Of a stretch of DNA of 64,000 nt, positions 9,805 through 20,655 are shown piece by piece; the first letter of the stretch is position 1; every line of letters begins with the position of its first letter. Location: contig JAOTOM010005048.1 of assembly GCA_034440615.1 (NCBI GenBank), forward strand, positions 91,001 to 155,000, read 5' to 3'. The notes under the pieces were generated by a model. The model worked only from the letters and a program-made list of their open reading frames with translations, did not search any database and had not been told where the DNA came from. The stretch is from Ashinkailepas kermadecensis. Lineage: Eukaryota > Arthropoda > Thecostraca > Neolepadidae. A program made the translations under genes and the position numbers.

Positions 9805-12745
9805 GACTCACTGGGTACAGCTCACACCGGAACACTGGGAACATCTCACACCACCTGACCGGGGACACCTTGACTAACTGGGTACAGCTCACACCGGAAC
9901 ACTGTGGACCCTCACACCACCGCACTGGGCACACCCTGACTAACTGGGTACAGCTCACACCGGAACACTGTGGACCCTCACACCACCTCACTGGGCACAC
10001 CCGGACTATCTGGGTACAGCTCACACCGGAACACTGTGGACCCTCACACCACCTCACTGGGGACACCCGGACTAACTGGGTACAGCTCACACCGGAACAC
10101 TGTGGACCCTCACACCACCGCACTGGGCACACCCGGACTATCTGGGTACAGCTCACACCGGAACACTGGGGGCACATCACACCACTTCACTGGGGACACC
10201 CTGACTAACTGGGCACGGCTCACACCGGAACACTGTGGACCCTCACACCACCTCACTGGACAACCCTGACTAACTGGGCACGGCTCACACCGGAACACTG
10301 TGGACCCTCACACCACCTCACTGGGCAACCCTGACTAACTGGGCACGGCTCACACCGGACCACTGTGGACCCTCACACCACCTCACTGGGCAACCCTGAC
10401 TAACTGGGCACGGCTCACACCGGAACACTGTGGACCCTCACACCACCGCACTGGGAAACCCGGACTATCTGGGTACAGCTCACACCGGAACACTGTGGAC
10501 CCTCACACCACCTCACTGGGCACACCCGGACTAACTGGGTACAGCTCACACCGGAACACTGGGGGCACATCACACCACCTCACTGGGGACACCCTGACTA
10601 ACTGGGCACGGCTCACACCGGAACACTGTGGACCCTCACACCACCGCACTGGGCACACCCGGACTAACTGGGTACAGCTCACACCGGAACACTGTGGACC
10701 CTCACACCACCGCACTGGGAAACCCGGACTAACTGGGTACAGCTCACACCGGAACACTGTGGACCCTCACACCACCTCACTGGGCAACCCTGACTAACTG
10801 GGTACAGCTCACACCGGAACACTGTGGACCCTCACACCACCGCACTGGGCACACCCTGACTAACTGGGTACAGCTCACACCGGAACACTGTGGACCCTCA
10901 CACCACCTCACTGGGAAACCCTGACTAACTGGGCACGGCTCACACCGGAACACTGTGGACCCTCACACCACCTCACTGGGAAACCCGGACTACCTGGGTA
11001 CAGCTTACACCGGAACACTGTGGACCCTCACACCACCTCACTGGGAAACCCGGACTATCTGGGTACAGCTCACACCGGAACACTGTGGACCCTCACACCA
11101 CCGCACTGGGAAACCCGGACTATCTTGGTACAGCTCACACCGGAACACTGTGGACCCTCACACCACCTCACTGGGCAACCCTGACTAACTGGGCACGGCT
11201 CACACCGGAACACTGTGGACCCTCACACCACCGCACTGGACACACCCTAACTAACTGGGTACAGCTCACACCGGAACACTGTGGACCCTCACACCACCGC
11301 ACTGGGAAACCCGGACTAACTGGGCACGGCTCACACCGGAACACTGTGGACCCTCACATCACCGCACTGGGCACACCCGGACTAACTGGGCACGGCTCAC
11401 ACCGGAACACTGTGGACCCTCACACCACCTCACTGGGCAACCCTGACTAACTGGGCACGGCTCACACCGGAACACTGTGGACCCTCACACCACCGCACTG
11501 GGCACACCCGGACTAACTGGGTACAGCTCACACCGGAACACTGTGGACCCTCACACCACCTCACTAGGCAACCCGGACTAACTGGGCACGGCTCACACCG
11601 GAACACTGTGGACCCTCACACCACCTCACTGGGCAACCCTGACTAACTGGGCACGGCTCACACCGGAACACTGTGGACCCTCACACCACCGCACTGGGAA
11701 ACCCGGACTAACTGGGCACGGCTCACACCGGAACACTGTGGACCCTCACACCACCTCACTGGGCAACCCTGACTAACTGGGCACGGCTCACACCGGAACA
11801 CTGGAGACTCTCACACCACCTCACTGGGCAACCCTGACTAACTGGGCACGGCTCACACCGGAACACTGTGGACCCTCACACTACCTCACTGGGCACACCC
11901 GGACTAACTGGGCACGGCTCACACCGGAACACTGTGGACCCTCACACCACCGCACTGGGAAACCCGGACTAACTGGGCACGGCTCACACCGGAACACTGT
12001 GGACCCTCACACCACCTCACTGGGCAACCCTGACTAACTGGGCACGGCTCACACCGGAACACTGTGGACCCTCACACCACCGCACTGGGAAACCCGGACT
12101 AACTGGGCACGGCTCACACCGGAACACTGTGGACCCTCACACCACCGCACTGGGAAACCCGGACTAACTGGGCACGGCTCACACCGGAACACTGTGGACC
12201 CTCACACCACCTCACTGGGCAACCCTGACTAACTGGGCACGGCTCACACCGGAACACTGTGGACCCTCACACCACCCTCATTGGGAAACCCGGACTAACT
12301 GGGCACGGCTCACACCGGAACACTGTGGACCCTCACACCACCTCACTGGGCAACCCTGACTAACTGGGCACGGCTCACACCGGAACACTGTGGACCCTCA
12401 CACCACCTCACTGGGCAACCCGGACTAACTGGGCACGGCTCACACCGGAACACTGTGGACCCTCACACCACCTCACTGGGCAACCCTGACTAACTGGGCA
12501 CGGCTCACACCGGAACACTGTGGACCCTCACACCACCTCACTGGGCACACCCGGACTAACTGGGCACGGCTCACACCGGAACACTGTGGACCCTCACACC
12601 ACCTCACTGGGCACACCCGGACTAACTGGGTACAGCTCACACCGGAACACTGTGGACCCTCACACCACCTCACTGGGCAACCCTGACTAACTGGGCACGG
12701 CTCACACCGGAACACTGTGGACCCTCACACCACCTCACTGCACAG
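9805..12745. repeat. 65-bp minisatellite A, about 45 copies
   Basis: Head-to-tail units containing 'ctcacaccggaacactgtgg' and 'accctcacaccac'. The typical spacing is 65 bp (for example 10341 to 10406), with 67-bp variants where 'gggcaaccctg' is replaced by 'gggcacacccgg'. Several variant classes alternate (gggtacagct or gggcacggct; accacctcac or accaccgcac), which points to repeated unequal exchange of multi-unit blocks. The first copies (9805-9900) are the most divergent. Open frames through it are artefacts. Confidence 0.97.
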
Positions 12746-13282
12746 TGTGATAACTCAATGAAAGTACTGACCAGAAATGTATTTCTCGACTATTTCTTTA
12801 CGCGAAATTTGTGGCACCATTGCATCAGCATATGCCTGAAGCACACTATGTCACTGTTTTTTCATGAAAATTTGCGCAAGATTTGGCATAGTAGCAAGTC
12901 CACGAACATGGACAACATTGCGTGTGGAAAGAAACGATGCACATATGTACAAATGTTGTCAGAGTTTGACGACTGATAAAGGTAAGAGGCATTCTAAAAA
13001 CCTGGGTAAGGGAGATATGAAGCGCCAATTGAGGACATTCTCATTGCGCTAAGCAATTCAAAAAGGTATAAAATGTTTTGCAACATGTTATTTTTGTACA
13101 AACAGTAAGTAATTATAATAGTCGTTGAACTATGTAGTACCTCCAAGTTCAAATAAGGTTTGAAAACGCACATTGGCGCACAACCAGAGACGAATACCAA
13201 TGAAATCAGCGATCCTTTGACTATATCACCGTAAGTTTCAGCTGTCCCTAGCTGTCTCAACACCGGCAGTGATCAATTGTAT
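12746..13282. other. Unassigned stretch
   Basis: AT-rich, non-repetitive sequence with several short frames and no recognised domain. Confidence 0.4.
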
Positions 13283-13533
13283 CCCGGCAGGCCTCGGTGC
13301 GGTGCGGTGGCCAGCACAGGCGGCCGGGGAAACCCGAGCCGGACGCCGCGACGCGCAGGCTGGCGGGGTGTTTTGACCGGGTAACCTGATCCAACGGTCG
13401 CTATGCAAACAAAAATCCCCTAACGGACAAGGCGACTGAGGGGGACGAGACGACTGATAGGTCACGTACAGAGCGTTCCCCATGGCAGGGGAGCTGTTCT
13501 TGCCTGTGAGGGTCGGGTCAGTGTGGTTGGATT
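13283..13533. repeat. ~240-bp dispersed repeat, copy 2
   Basis: Second copy of the repeat at 9062-9300, with extra bases near 13430-13450. It ends where the reading frame at 13534 begins, so it may be the 5' part of the same element. Confidence 0.8.
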
Positions 13534-14163
13534 TTGCGTGCAGTGAACATGCAGGTGCGCGTCAGCAGAGAGGAATTAGTGGGCTTGTTAACCAGTGCAA
13601 AAGCGTTTTGGCGTGGCAACTACTATGCTCATGTGCTTAATTATAGTTTACTGTTGTTGAAGGAGACGAAGGTTAAGGAGGATACGTCTAACGACGGAAA
13701 CAGCTCGACGTGCCTTCAGGACCCGGCTGCATTCAGCGAGATCAGTCAGATCGACGAGGACGTCTCTCGTCGTCGTCTCACGTCCGACGATCACGTCGTC
13801 CGTCTCTCAGTGATTCTTGCTGCTCAACAAAAATACAAGCCCGTGGATGTCGACCGGTACGACAGGTACGCCATGGATGCAGCTCAGCTGATGGTTCAGC
13901 TGTATCCATGGCTCTACATTCCCGCATCCGTGCACAAGCTCCTAATCCATGTGCCACCGTGTCTTCGATCGGCATGTACAGTGCGGAGGTGCAGGAGAGC
14001 CGGAATAAACATAACAGGGAGTACCGACTCAGACATATTCCGTAAGACGTCACGAACCGACACCATCAAGCATCAATTTCACTATCTACCGTTCATCAGC
14101 GACCCGAAGACCACTCACAACATAAAATGCATTGAAAGACCACTGCGGGCCCGAAATATCTGA
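13534..14163 (+). pseudogene. Degenerate transposon-type protein, frameshifted
   Basis: A frame of 209 codons from a non-ATG start; the first in-frame ATG is near 13549. It carries a 'YPWLYIPASVHKLLIH' segment near residues 120-137. Immediately after this the plausible continuation moves to another frame (about 13960-14045, containing 'AEVQESRNKHNREYR'). It then returns to the first frame for a segment ending 'FISDP'. I recall this order (tyrosine-rich P..VHK.L.HG, then S.E.QE.RNK..R.YR, then SDP) from a widespread family of transposon-associated proteins in arthropods and other invertebrates, but I cannot name the superfamily with certainty. The two apparent frameshifts suggest a dead copy. 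The directly preceding ~240-bp repeat may belong to the same element. If the frameshifts are sequencing errors, it could be an active gene. Confidence 0.5.
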
Positions 14164-14392
14164 GGTGCCGTCCATTCAACTGACATCAGTCATCTGCTAT
14201 GTAGCAGAATGATCCCTCCGCTGTCAGGTGTGACCTGTGACATTCCGGGGTTAAGCAATCTTTAAGATATTAGAGCCTCTCCACATGTTCCAAATTTGAA
14301 GCCTTTTCCCATTAAGACCAAAATCGTCCCTGCAGCTAGCATACTTCGTCCGCAATTATTTCTGACCAGTTTTCCTTAGAGTTATCACACTG

Positions 14393-14530
14393 CGCTGTGG
14401 ACACCCTGACCCACCGGGTTCAGCCCACGCCAGAAAACTGGGGACATCGCACACCACATCACTGGGGACACCCTGACCTACTGAGTACAGCCCACACAAG
14501 AACAATGATACAATTTCACACCATCTTATT
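14393..14530. repeat. Orphan diverged units of minisatellite A
   Basis: About two degenerate units resembling the array at 9805-12745 ('ggacaccctgac', 'gtacagcccacac', 'cgcacaccacatcactgggg'), 1.65 kb beyond the array end. Either an old array edge cut off by insertion of the 240-bp repeat and transposon ORF, or a separately seeded copy. Confidence 0.7.
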
Positions 14531-14539
14531 GCGGACAGA

Positions 14540-14700
14540 ACTACCGCCCCATCCATTGTAGGAGACCGCGCTCCAGCACTGCGGGAGACCGCATCCCAGC
14601 CCGTTGTGGGAGACCACGTGCTTCAAGCCATGGTGCGAGACTGCACTGCAGCCGACCGTGGGAGACCGCGCTCCGGCCGCCGCGTGAGAGGCCGCCGACA
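14540..14700. repeat. Imperfect tandem repeat with 'gggagaccgc' core
   Basis: Four to five degenerate units of about 30 bp with 'gtgggagaccgcgctcc', leading into GC-rich sequence (14700-14927) and the 52-bp array. Confidence 0.6.
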
Positions 14701-14927
14701 GTGCTGACCGACCAGGGGCCGGCGCAGTCAGCCGACCGCGGCTGACCGGCAGGCGAGCCGGTGCCGGCCGGTGCTGGCCGGGCCGGGCCGGATAGCGGTG
14801 CCGGCGACCGGGCGCCGGCAGAGGATGTTCACCTGGCCAGCGGGCGGCCGCAAAAACGTCCGCGCCGCCGGCCTGACCCGCACCACCGGCCGGCGCCGAG
14901 ATTCCTCAGTCGCGCCACGTGTCACCG

Positions 14928-16355
14928 CGCCGACAACAGCGTCCGCTGCGGCCAGAGATCACCACTGCCCGTCACCAGCCGCCGACAACAGCGTCCGCTG
15001 CGGCCAGAGCAGTCGGAGCCGACAACAGCGTCCGCTGCGGCCAGAGATCACCACTGCCCGTCACCAGCCGCCGACAACAGCGTCCGCTGCGGCCAGAGAT
15101 CACCACTGCCCGTCACCAGCCGCCGACAACAGCGTCCGCTGCGGCCAGAGATCACCACTGCCCGTCACCAGCCGCCGACAACAGCGTCCGCTGCGGCCAG
15201 AGATCACCACTGCCCGTCACCAGCCGCCGACAACAGCGTCCGCTGCGGCCAGAGATCACCACTGCCCGTCACCAGCCGCCGACAACAGCGTCCGCTGCGG
15301 CCAGAGATCACCACTGCCCGTCACCAGCCGCCGACAACAGCGTCCGCTGCGGCCAGAGCAGTCGGGGACAACATCCGCTGCCGTCAGACCAGCCGGAGCC
15401 GACAACAGCGTCCGCTGCGGCCAGAGATCACCACTGCCCGTCACCAGCCGCCGACAACAGCGTCCGCTGCGGCCAGAGATCACCACTGCCCGTCACCAGC
15501 CGCCGACAACAGCGTCCGCTGCGGCCAGAGATCACCACTGCCCGTCACCAGCCGCCGACAACAGCGTCCGCTGCGGCCAGAGATCACCACTGCCCGTCAC
15601 CAGCCGCCGACAACAGCGTCCGCTGCGGCCAGAGATCACCACTGCCCGTCACCAGCCGCCGACAACAGCGTCCGCTGCGGCCAGAGATCACCACTGCCCG
15701 TCACCAGCCGCCGACAACAGCGTCCGCTGCGGCCAGAGATCACCACTGCCCGTCACCAGCCGCCGACAACAGCGTCCGCTGCGGCCAGAGATCGACCAGC
15801 GTGCTGCCGTCAGACCAGCCGGAGCCGACAACAGCGTCCGCTGCGGCCAGAGTCCCACGCCCGTCACCAGCCACCGACAACAGCGTCCGCTGCGGCCAGA
15901 GATCACCACTGCCCGTCACCAGCCACCGACAACAGCGTCCGCTGCGGCCAGAGATCACCACTGCCCGTCACCAGCCGCCGACAACAGCGTCCGCTGCGGC
16001 CAGAGATCACCAGCCCGTCACCAGCCGCCGACAACAGCGTCCGCTGCGGCCAGAGATCACCACTGCCCGTCACCAGCCGCCGACAACAGCGTCCGCTGCG
16101 GCCAGAGATCACCACTGCCCGTCACCAGCCGCCGACAACAGCGTCCGCTGCGGCCAGAGATCACCACTGCCCGTCACCAGCCGCCGACAACAGCGTCCGC
16201 TGCGGCCAGAGCAGTCGGAGCCGACAACAGCGTCCGCTGCGGCCAGAGCAGTCGGAGCCGACAACAGCGTCCGCTGCGGCCAGAGATCACCACTGCCCGT
16301 CACCAGCCGCCGACAACAGCGTCCGCTGCGGCCAGAGCAGTCGGAGCCGACAGCC
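14928..16355. repeat. 52-bp GC-rich minisatellite B, about 28 copies
   Basis: Units of 52 bp containing 'ccgacaacagcgtccgctgc' and 'atcaccactgcccgtcacca'. A shorter variant class has 'gcagtcgga' replacing the second half (near 15003, 15355, 16208, 16243, 16335). The unit is not a multiple of three and contains no stop trinucleotide on the plus strand, so all three plus frames stay open for 1.4-1.8 kb (480, 579 and 597 codons). The encoded peptides are frame-rotated versions of one repeat, which is strong evidence against coding. Confidence 0.96.
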
Positions 16356-16440
16356 AGGTGAAGCCGACCGGCGTCACGGGGCCGCCCACGCTACTCTGGT
16401 GCTCTGCTGGAGATCACCACTCCCCGTCACCAGCCACCAG

Positions 16441-16484
16441 CCGCCGCTCCCCGCCGCTCCCCGCCGCTCCCCGCCGCTCCCCGT
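16441..16484. repeat. 10-bp tandem repeat (ccgccgctcc)n
   Basis: About four copies of 'ccgccgctcc' in a short GC-rich run. Confidence 0.85.
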
Positions 16485-16569
16485 CGGCACGGTATGCTGA
16501 GTCTCTGTTGGTCGGCGCGCTACTTTTGTTGGTTGGTCGGTGTCTCTGCTGGTTGGCATGGTGAGCACT

Positions 16570-16738
16570 GAGCTGTTTCCCAGCTGGTCGGCACGGTAAG
16601 CTGTCTTCCAGCTGGTCGGTACTGTAAGCTGTCTTCCAGCTGGTCGGTACGGTAAGCTGCCTCCCATCTGTTCGGTAGGGTGATCTGTCTCCCAGCTGGT
16701 CGGTACGGTAAGCTGCCTTACACCTGCCGTCTGCTTTA
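16570..16738. repeat. 28-bp tandem array, about 6 copies
   Basis: Units starting at about 16571, 16599, 16627, 16655, 16683 and 16711, each with 'cagctggtcggtacggtaag' or a close variant. Degenerate 'ttggtcggt' text just upstream suggests an older extension. Confidence 0.88.
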
Positions 16739-17442
16739 CCCTTCTCTTTGCCTTGTCCTGCCTTCAACTCTGCTATTCGCTCATCATTGTCATCGTTCTG
16801 CGATGTCCTGTCCTCTGCTCTGCCGTGCCATCTTCCAGTCCTTCCTCTGGTGATTTGCTATGCCTTGGCGTCAGTGCATTGCCCTGTCTTGCCGCTGTCT
16901 CTACATCGCTGCTGTATCCCGATGCCCCTTCCTACTTTTTCGTTATTCCGAGCCACGGCTTGCCATCCGTCGTATCATTTGCTTTCTCCTCCATACTTTA
17001 TTGCCAGTACTGTTTGCCTTGTCCTTCCTTCTTGCTTGCCCTGCTCTATGAATTGATACATCCTCTGCAAGCTTTGTCTGCTCTCTGTCTCCCCTTGTCG
17101 CCTGTTCCAAAGGCTGTGATCTCGCGTGTGGAACTGACCGTACGAAGAGCGACAAACGCGTCAAGCTTAATTGAAATCCCTGCACTTCTGAATGTTGCGT
17201 TCCGTGGTCTGGGGTTAGGAAATAATATTTCGTGGCTCGCGCTGTGCGTGCATACATAGTACCTTTACCCTCCAGTTTATCGACGTCAGCCGGAAAGGCG
17301 CAGCTCGCTGCAATTTGGTGTACCTGTTTATTCATCCTTTTGACGTCTTCAATAAACTATTCACCAAACTTTATTGGAGGTCACTGGCCCAGGTTAGATG
17401 AAATGAAACAATCTCCGAAAAAAGAACATCCATAGCTTGTTG
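16739..17442. other. Unassigned, C/T-rich on the plus strand
   Basis: Overlapping frames rich in Leu, Ser, Pro and Cys occur because the strand is pyrimidine-rich. No domain recognised. Confidence 0.4.
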
Positions 17443-17592
17443 TTGGCCTATCGTTGCTTTAAAATACAAACATTAAAGCATCAACATGTCTGCTATATAG
17501 TGTGCTTGAAATCTGTGCTTGGCCTATCGTTGCTTTAAAATACAAACATTAAAGCATCAACATGTCTGCTATATAGTGTGCTTGAAATTTGT
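17443..17592. repeat. 76-bp tandem duplication at the LINE 5' boundary
   Basis: Two almost identical copies start at 17443 and 17519 ('ttggcctatcgttgctttaa'). The second copy ends where the LINE reading frame opens, so it is either host sequence duplicated at insertion or a repeated LINE 5' UTR. Confidence 0.92.
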
Positions 17593-20500
17593 TGGTCATT
17601 GCCAGAAGTGTTAGGAACAAAATTGGGGAACTGCATGCTTATATGTTGTCTGAAAAGCTAGATTTGGTATGCATAACAGAGGCATGGGTTAATGAAAGCA
17701 TTTTTGGAGACAACTTGCAAGAATTCGAATTGACAGGCTACAACATGCATGCTTATCAAAGGCAGGCAAGGATAGGAGGAGGTATACTGTTGTATGTCAG
17801 ACAAGAAATGAGATGTCATTCCATAGAAGATAGTGTACATGATGAAGGTGTAGAATCCTTGTGGTTAGATATCATTCTGAAAAATGGAACACAATTTAGG
17901 GTTGGGGCATTCTATAGACCTCCAGACCAGAATGAAAACACGGACAGGTTGATGCAGGAAGAGATAAGTAGGAGAGTAAAGGAGAGAACTGTTTTGTTGG
18001 GGGATTTCAACATAACAGGATTGGGAAGCAAAACTATAGGTCTAAACAAATCGGGAAGAAGCTTCATGGATTGTTTTGAGGAGAATTTCTTTTTTCAAAT
18101 GATACATGAACCTACAAGGGAAAATGAAATATTAGATCTTGTGCTTACTAATGAGGAAAATTTTGTACAAAATGTGAACATAGGAGAGACTTTGGGTAAT
18201 AGTGATCACAACATTATACGATTCTCATTGTATGTTGGAAATGTAGGAACCAATAAGACATTGATTCCTAATTTTGCTAAAGGGAATTACAATGAGTTCA
18301 GGATCTTCCTGAATGAAATTGATTGGGAAGACTTATTGAAAGGCTTAGATGCTTATGAAATGTGGAGAATGATAAAATATAAACTATTTCAAGGTCAGGA
18401 TAGGTTCATTCCCAATAGGCAAATTAGATTAACCAGGGTTCAGCTCCCTTCATGGCTGACCAGGGAAGTAAAGGATTTACTGGAGTCAAAGAAGCAGGCA
18501 TTCAAGAAACTAAAATATGCTAACTCTGAGGTAAACCTCAAATCATATCAAATAGCTAGAAATAAAGTTAGGAGGTGTGTTAGGGCATCTAAAAGACTGG
18601 CTGAAATCAAATTAGCTCGGGAATGTTCAGCAGGTAATGCTAAGAGATTCTTTAGTTTCTACAAATTTAAGGCTAAAAAGTGTGGTGTAGGACCACTGGA
18701 GGTAGATGGGGAATTAGTGGTTGATGATTGTGATATTGTGGAATCCTTAAGCAAGCAATTCTCATCAGTCTTTACTCAGGATAATTCTGGTAGAATAGAA
18801 ACAACTGAATCATATGCCATGACAGGTGATAGGTTGGAGTATCTTACGATAACTACAGAAGCTGTAGAAAAGCAGTTGCAGAATATAAAGCCTAATAAAG
18901 CTTCTGGACCAGATGATATATATGCTAGGGTCTTAGTAGAGTGTGCTAAAGCTTTAGCAGTTCCTCTAGGTATACTTTTCAGGCGGTCTATGGAATACTC
19001 TGAAGTGCCTGAAGATTGGAGAAATGAAAATGTAGTTCCAATTTTCAAAAAGGGAAGTATGAAGTGTGTAGGGAACTACAGGCCAGTCAGTTTGACCTCA
19101 ATAGTTTGCAAGGTACTAGAAAAACTGGTTAAACAGAATGTTCAGATTCATCTTGACAGGCACAATCTTTTAAGGGATACTCAACATGGATTTCGATCTC
19201 GAAGGTCTTGTTTAACTAACCTTTTGGAGTTCATGGAGTATGTTACTAAAGAAGTAGACAATCAAAACAGGATGGATGTTGTGTACTTGGACTTTAGCAA
19301 AGCTTTTGATAAAGTTCCACATAGGAGGCTAATTCATCAACTACAGCAACATGGGATTGTTGGAAAAGTTCTAGGTTGGATTGAAGCATGGTTGAGGGGA
19401 AGGAAACAAAGGGTAATGTTAAATGGATGTAAATCTGATTGGAAGGATGTTCTGAGTGGAGTACCACAGGGCTCTGTTCTAGGGCCACTTCTCTTTATCA
19501 TCTTTGTAAATAACATTGAGGTAGGGCTGAGGAATAGAGTGTTCAAATTTGCTGATGACATCAAACTGGTAGGAGTGGCAAACAGTTGTGATCAATCTAG
19601 TAATATTCAACTAGACTTGGAGGACCTAAAAAAGTGGGCTGATCAATGGCAGATGTCTTTTAACTATGACAAGTGTATGGTTATGCATCTGGGGTCCGGA
19701 GGTGAGACTTTCAGATATACAATGGGAGGGAGGGAACTGGATGTTATTGAAGAGGAAAGGGACTTAGGTGTGTTGGTTTCAAATGACCTTAAAGCAGAGA
19801 AACAATGTAGCTCAGCTAGGAACAGGGCACTCAGAATGCTGGGACTCATTAATAGAAGTGTGATGTATAAGAGCAAGGAAGTCATGAAAAAACTGTACTT
19901 AGCATATGTGCGACCCCACTTGGAATATTCTGTGCAAGCTTGGAGCCCCTACCTAGAAAAGGATATAGACAAGTTAGAAAGAGTGCAACGCAAAGCAACT
20001 AAACTCATCAGTGGACTAGGTAGCTTAGAATATGGAGAAAGGCTTGTGGCATTAGATATGTACTCACTCAAGAATAGGAGATTAAGGGGGGACATGATTG
20101 AAATGTACAAAATTGTTAAAGGACTAGATCAGGTCAATTTAAATGGTGCTCTTCAGTTTAAAGTATCACACAGGGGTCACCAACTCAGGTTAGACAAGTT
20201 GAGGTGTAGGACAGTTAAGCGACAGCAGGTCTTCAGTCAAAGGGTTGTTGATCAGTGGAATGGGCTGCCTGCTGATGTTGTGGGGAGTTCCTCATTGAAT
20301 GTATTTAAAAGTAGGGTGGACAAATTGTTTAGGCAGGAAAATCTTGTTTTTGATTTCTAATTTGGATGGAGGGGATAATATTTATGTTAAATGTGCACGG
20401 CACAGACCCCTTTAAGCAGGGGCTATGGTAGCACAATGGGTATGATGGGAGGAGCTTGCAATTGTTGAGGGTGTTATGCAATAGCAAGTGGATGATGCTA

Positions 20501-20655
20501 GATAGGCTGGGATATATAGCTTCCTAGGAACTTGGGATTAGGGATTGATTGGGGTGAGAATATGTACATTTCTAGTACCTTTTCTAGATAGGCTTAACCC
20601 AGATGGGCCCCTGTGGCTCTTATTAAGCCTAAACACTTTATGACTTTATGACTTT
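17583..20655 (+). mobile_element. CR1/L2-like non-LTR retrotransposon, nearly intact
   Basis: Comprises the long frame at 17589-20360, a 3' UTR (20361-20640) and a tail of short 'actttatg' repeats near 20630-20655. The 3' UTR is shared with the second LINE at the window end: 'gggatatatagcttcctagg' at about 20510 recurs near 63932. No ORF1 is seen upstream, and the frame opens after a TGA at 17583, so the copy is probably 5'-truncated by a small amount. Target-site duplications were not identified. Codon use is AT-rich, unlike the host exons at 43.8-46.3 kb. Confidence 0.9.
17589..20360 (+). CDS. LINE endonuclease/reverse transcriptase (ORF2)
   Basis: An uninterrupted frame of 923 codons; the first ATG is codon 19 (17643). 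Residues 1-220 form an apurinic/apyrimidinic-type endonuclease: ITEAW near 31-35, GGGILLYV near 60, AFYRPP near 117, LGDFN near 137 and SDHN near 204. A linker with basic helices follows to about 410. The reverse transcriptase core spans about 440-680, with NYRPVSLTS near 498, YLDFSKAFDKVPH near 566, the GVPQGSVLGPLLF box near 623 and the FADD catalytic box near 654. The C-terminal region (about 680-923) carries KLYLAYVRPHLEYSVQAWSP and RGD motifs typical of CR1/L2-type elements; no RNase H domain is present. This enzyme nicks the target and copies its own RNA there. All key residues I can check are present and there is no frameshift, so only the extreme N-terminus looks lost. Confidence 0.93.
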   Translation: MLVIARSVRNKIGELHAYMLSEKLDLVCITEAWVNESIFGDNLQEFELTGYNMHAYQRQARIGGGILLYVRQEMRCHSIEDSVHDEGVESLWLDIILKNGTQFRVGAFYRPPDQNENTDRLMQEEISRRVKERTVLLGDFNITGLGSKTIGLNKSGRSFMDCFEENFFFQMIHEPTRENEILDLVLTNEENFVQNVNIGETLGNSDHNIIRFSLYVGNVGTNKTLIPNFAKGNYNEFRIFLNEIDWEDLLKGLDAYEMWRMIKYKLFQGQDRFIPNRQIRLTRVQLPSWLTREVKDLLESKKQAFKKLKYANSEVNLKSYQIARNKVRRCVRASKRLAEIKLARECSAGNAKRFFSFYKFKAKKCGVGPLEVDGELVVDDCDIVESLSKQFSSVFTQDNSGRIETTESYAMTGDRLEYLTITTEAVEKQLQNIKPNKASGPDDIYARVLVECAKALAVPLGILFRRSMEYSEVPEDWRNENVVPIFKKGSMKCVGNYRPVSLTSIVCKVLEKLVKQNVQIHLDRHNLLRDTQHGFRSRRSCLTNLLEFMEYVTKEVDNQNRMDVVYLDFSKAFDKVPHRRLIHQLQQHGIVGKVLGWIEAWLRGRKQRVMLNGCKSDWKDVLSGVPQGSVLGPLLFIIFVNNIEVGLRNRVFKFADDIKLVGVANSCDQSSNIQLDLEDLKKWADQWQMSFNYDKCMVMHLGSGGETFRYTMGGRELDVIEEERDLGVLVSNDLKAEKQCSSARNRALRMLGLINRSVMYKSKEVMKKLYLAYVRPHLEYSVQAWSPYLEKDIDKLERVQRKATKLISGLGSLEYGERLVALDMYSLKNRRLRGDMIEMYKIVKGLDQVNLNGALQFKVSHRGHQLRLDKLRCRTVKRQQVFSQRVVDQWNGLPADVVGSSSLNVFKSRVDKLFRQENLVFDF

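Noticed and set aside
9768..12715. His/Thr/Gly-rich frames in the 65-bp array
   Set aside because: Each is broken when the frame shifts between 65- and 67-bp units; there is no start, signal or domain.
9805..12745. CRISPR array
   Set aside because: Units are contiguous tandem copies with no unique spacers, and the genome is eukaryotic.
14761..16564. Three overlapping long plus-strand frames (480-597 codons)
   Set aside because: They cover a 52-bp array. All three frames encode rotations of the same repeat, so openness reflects the lack of stop trinucleotides, not selection for protein.
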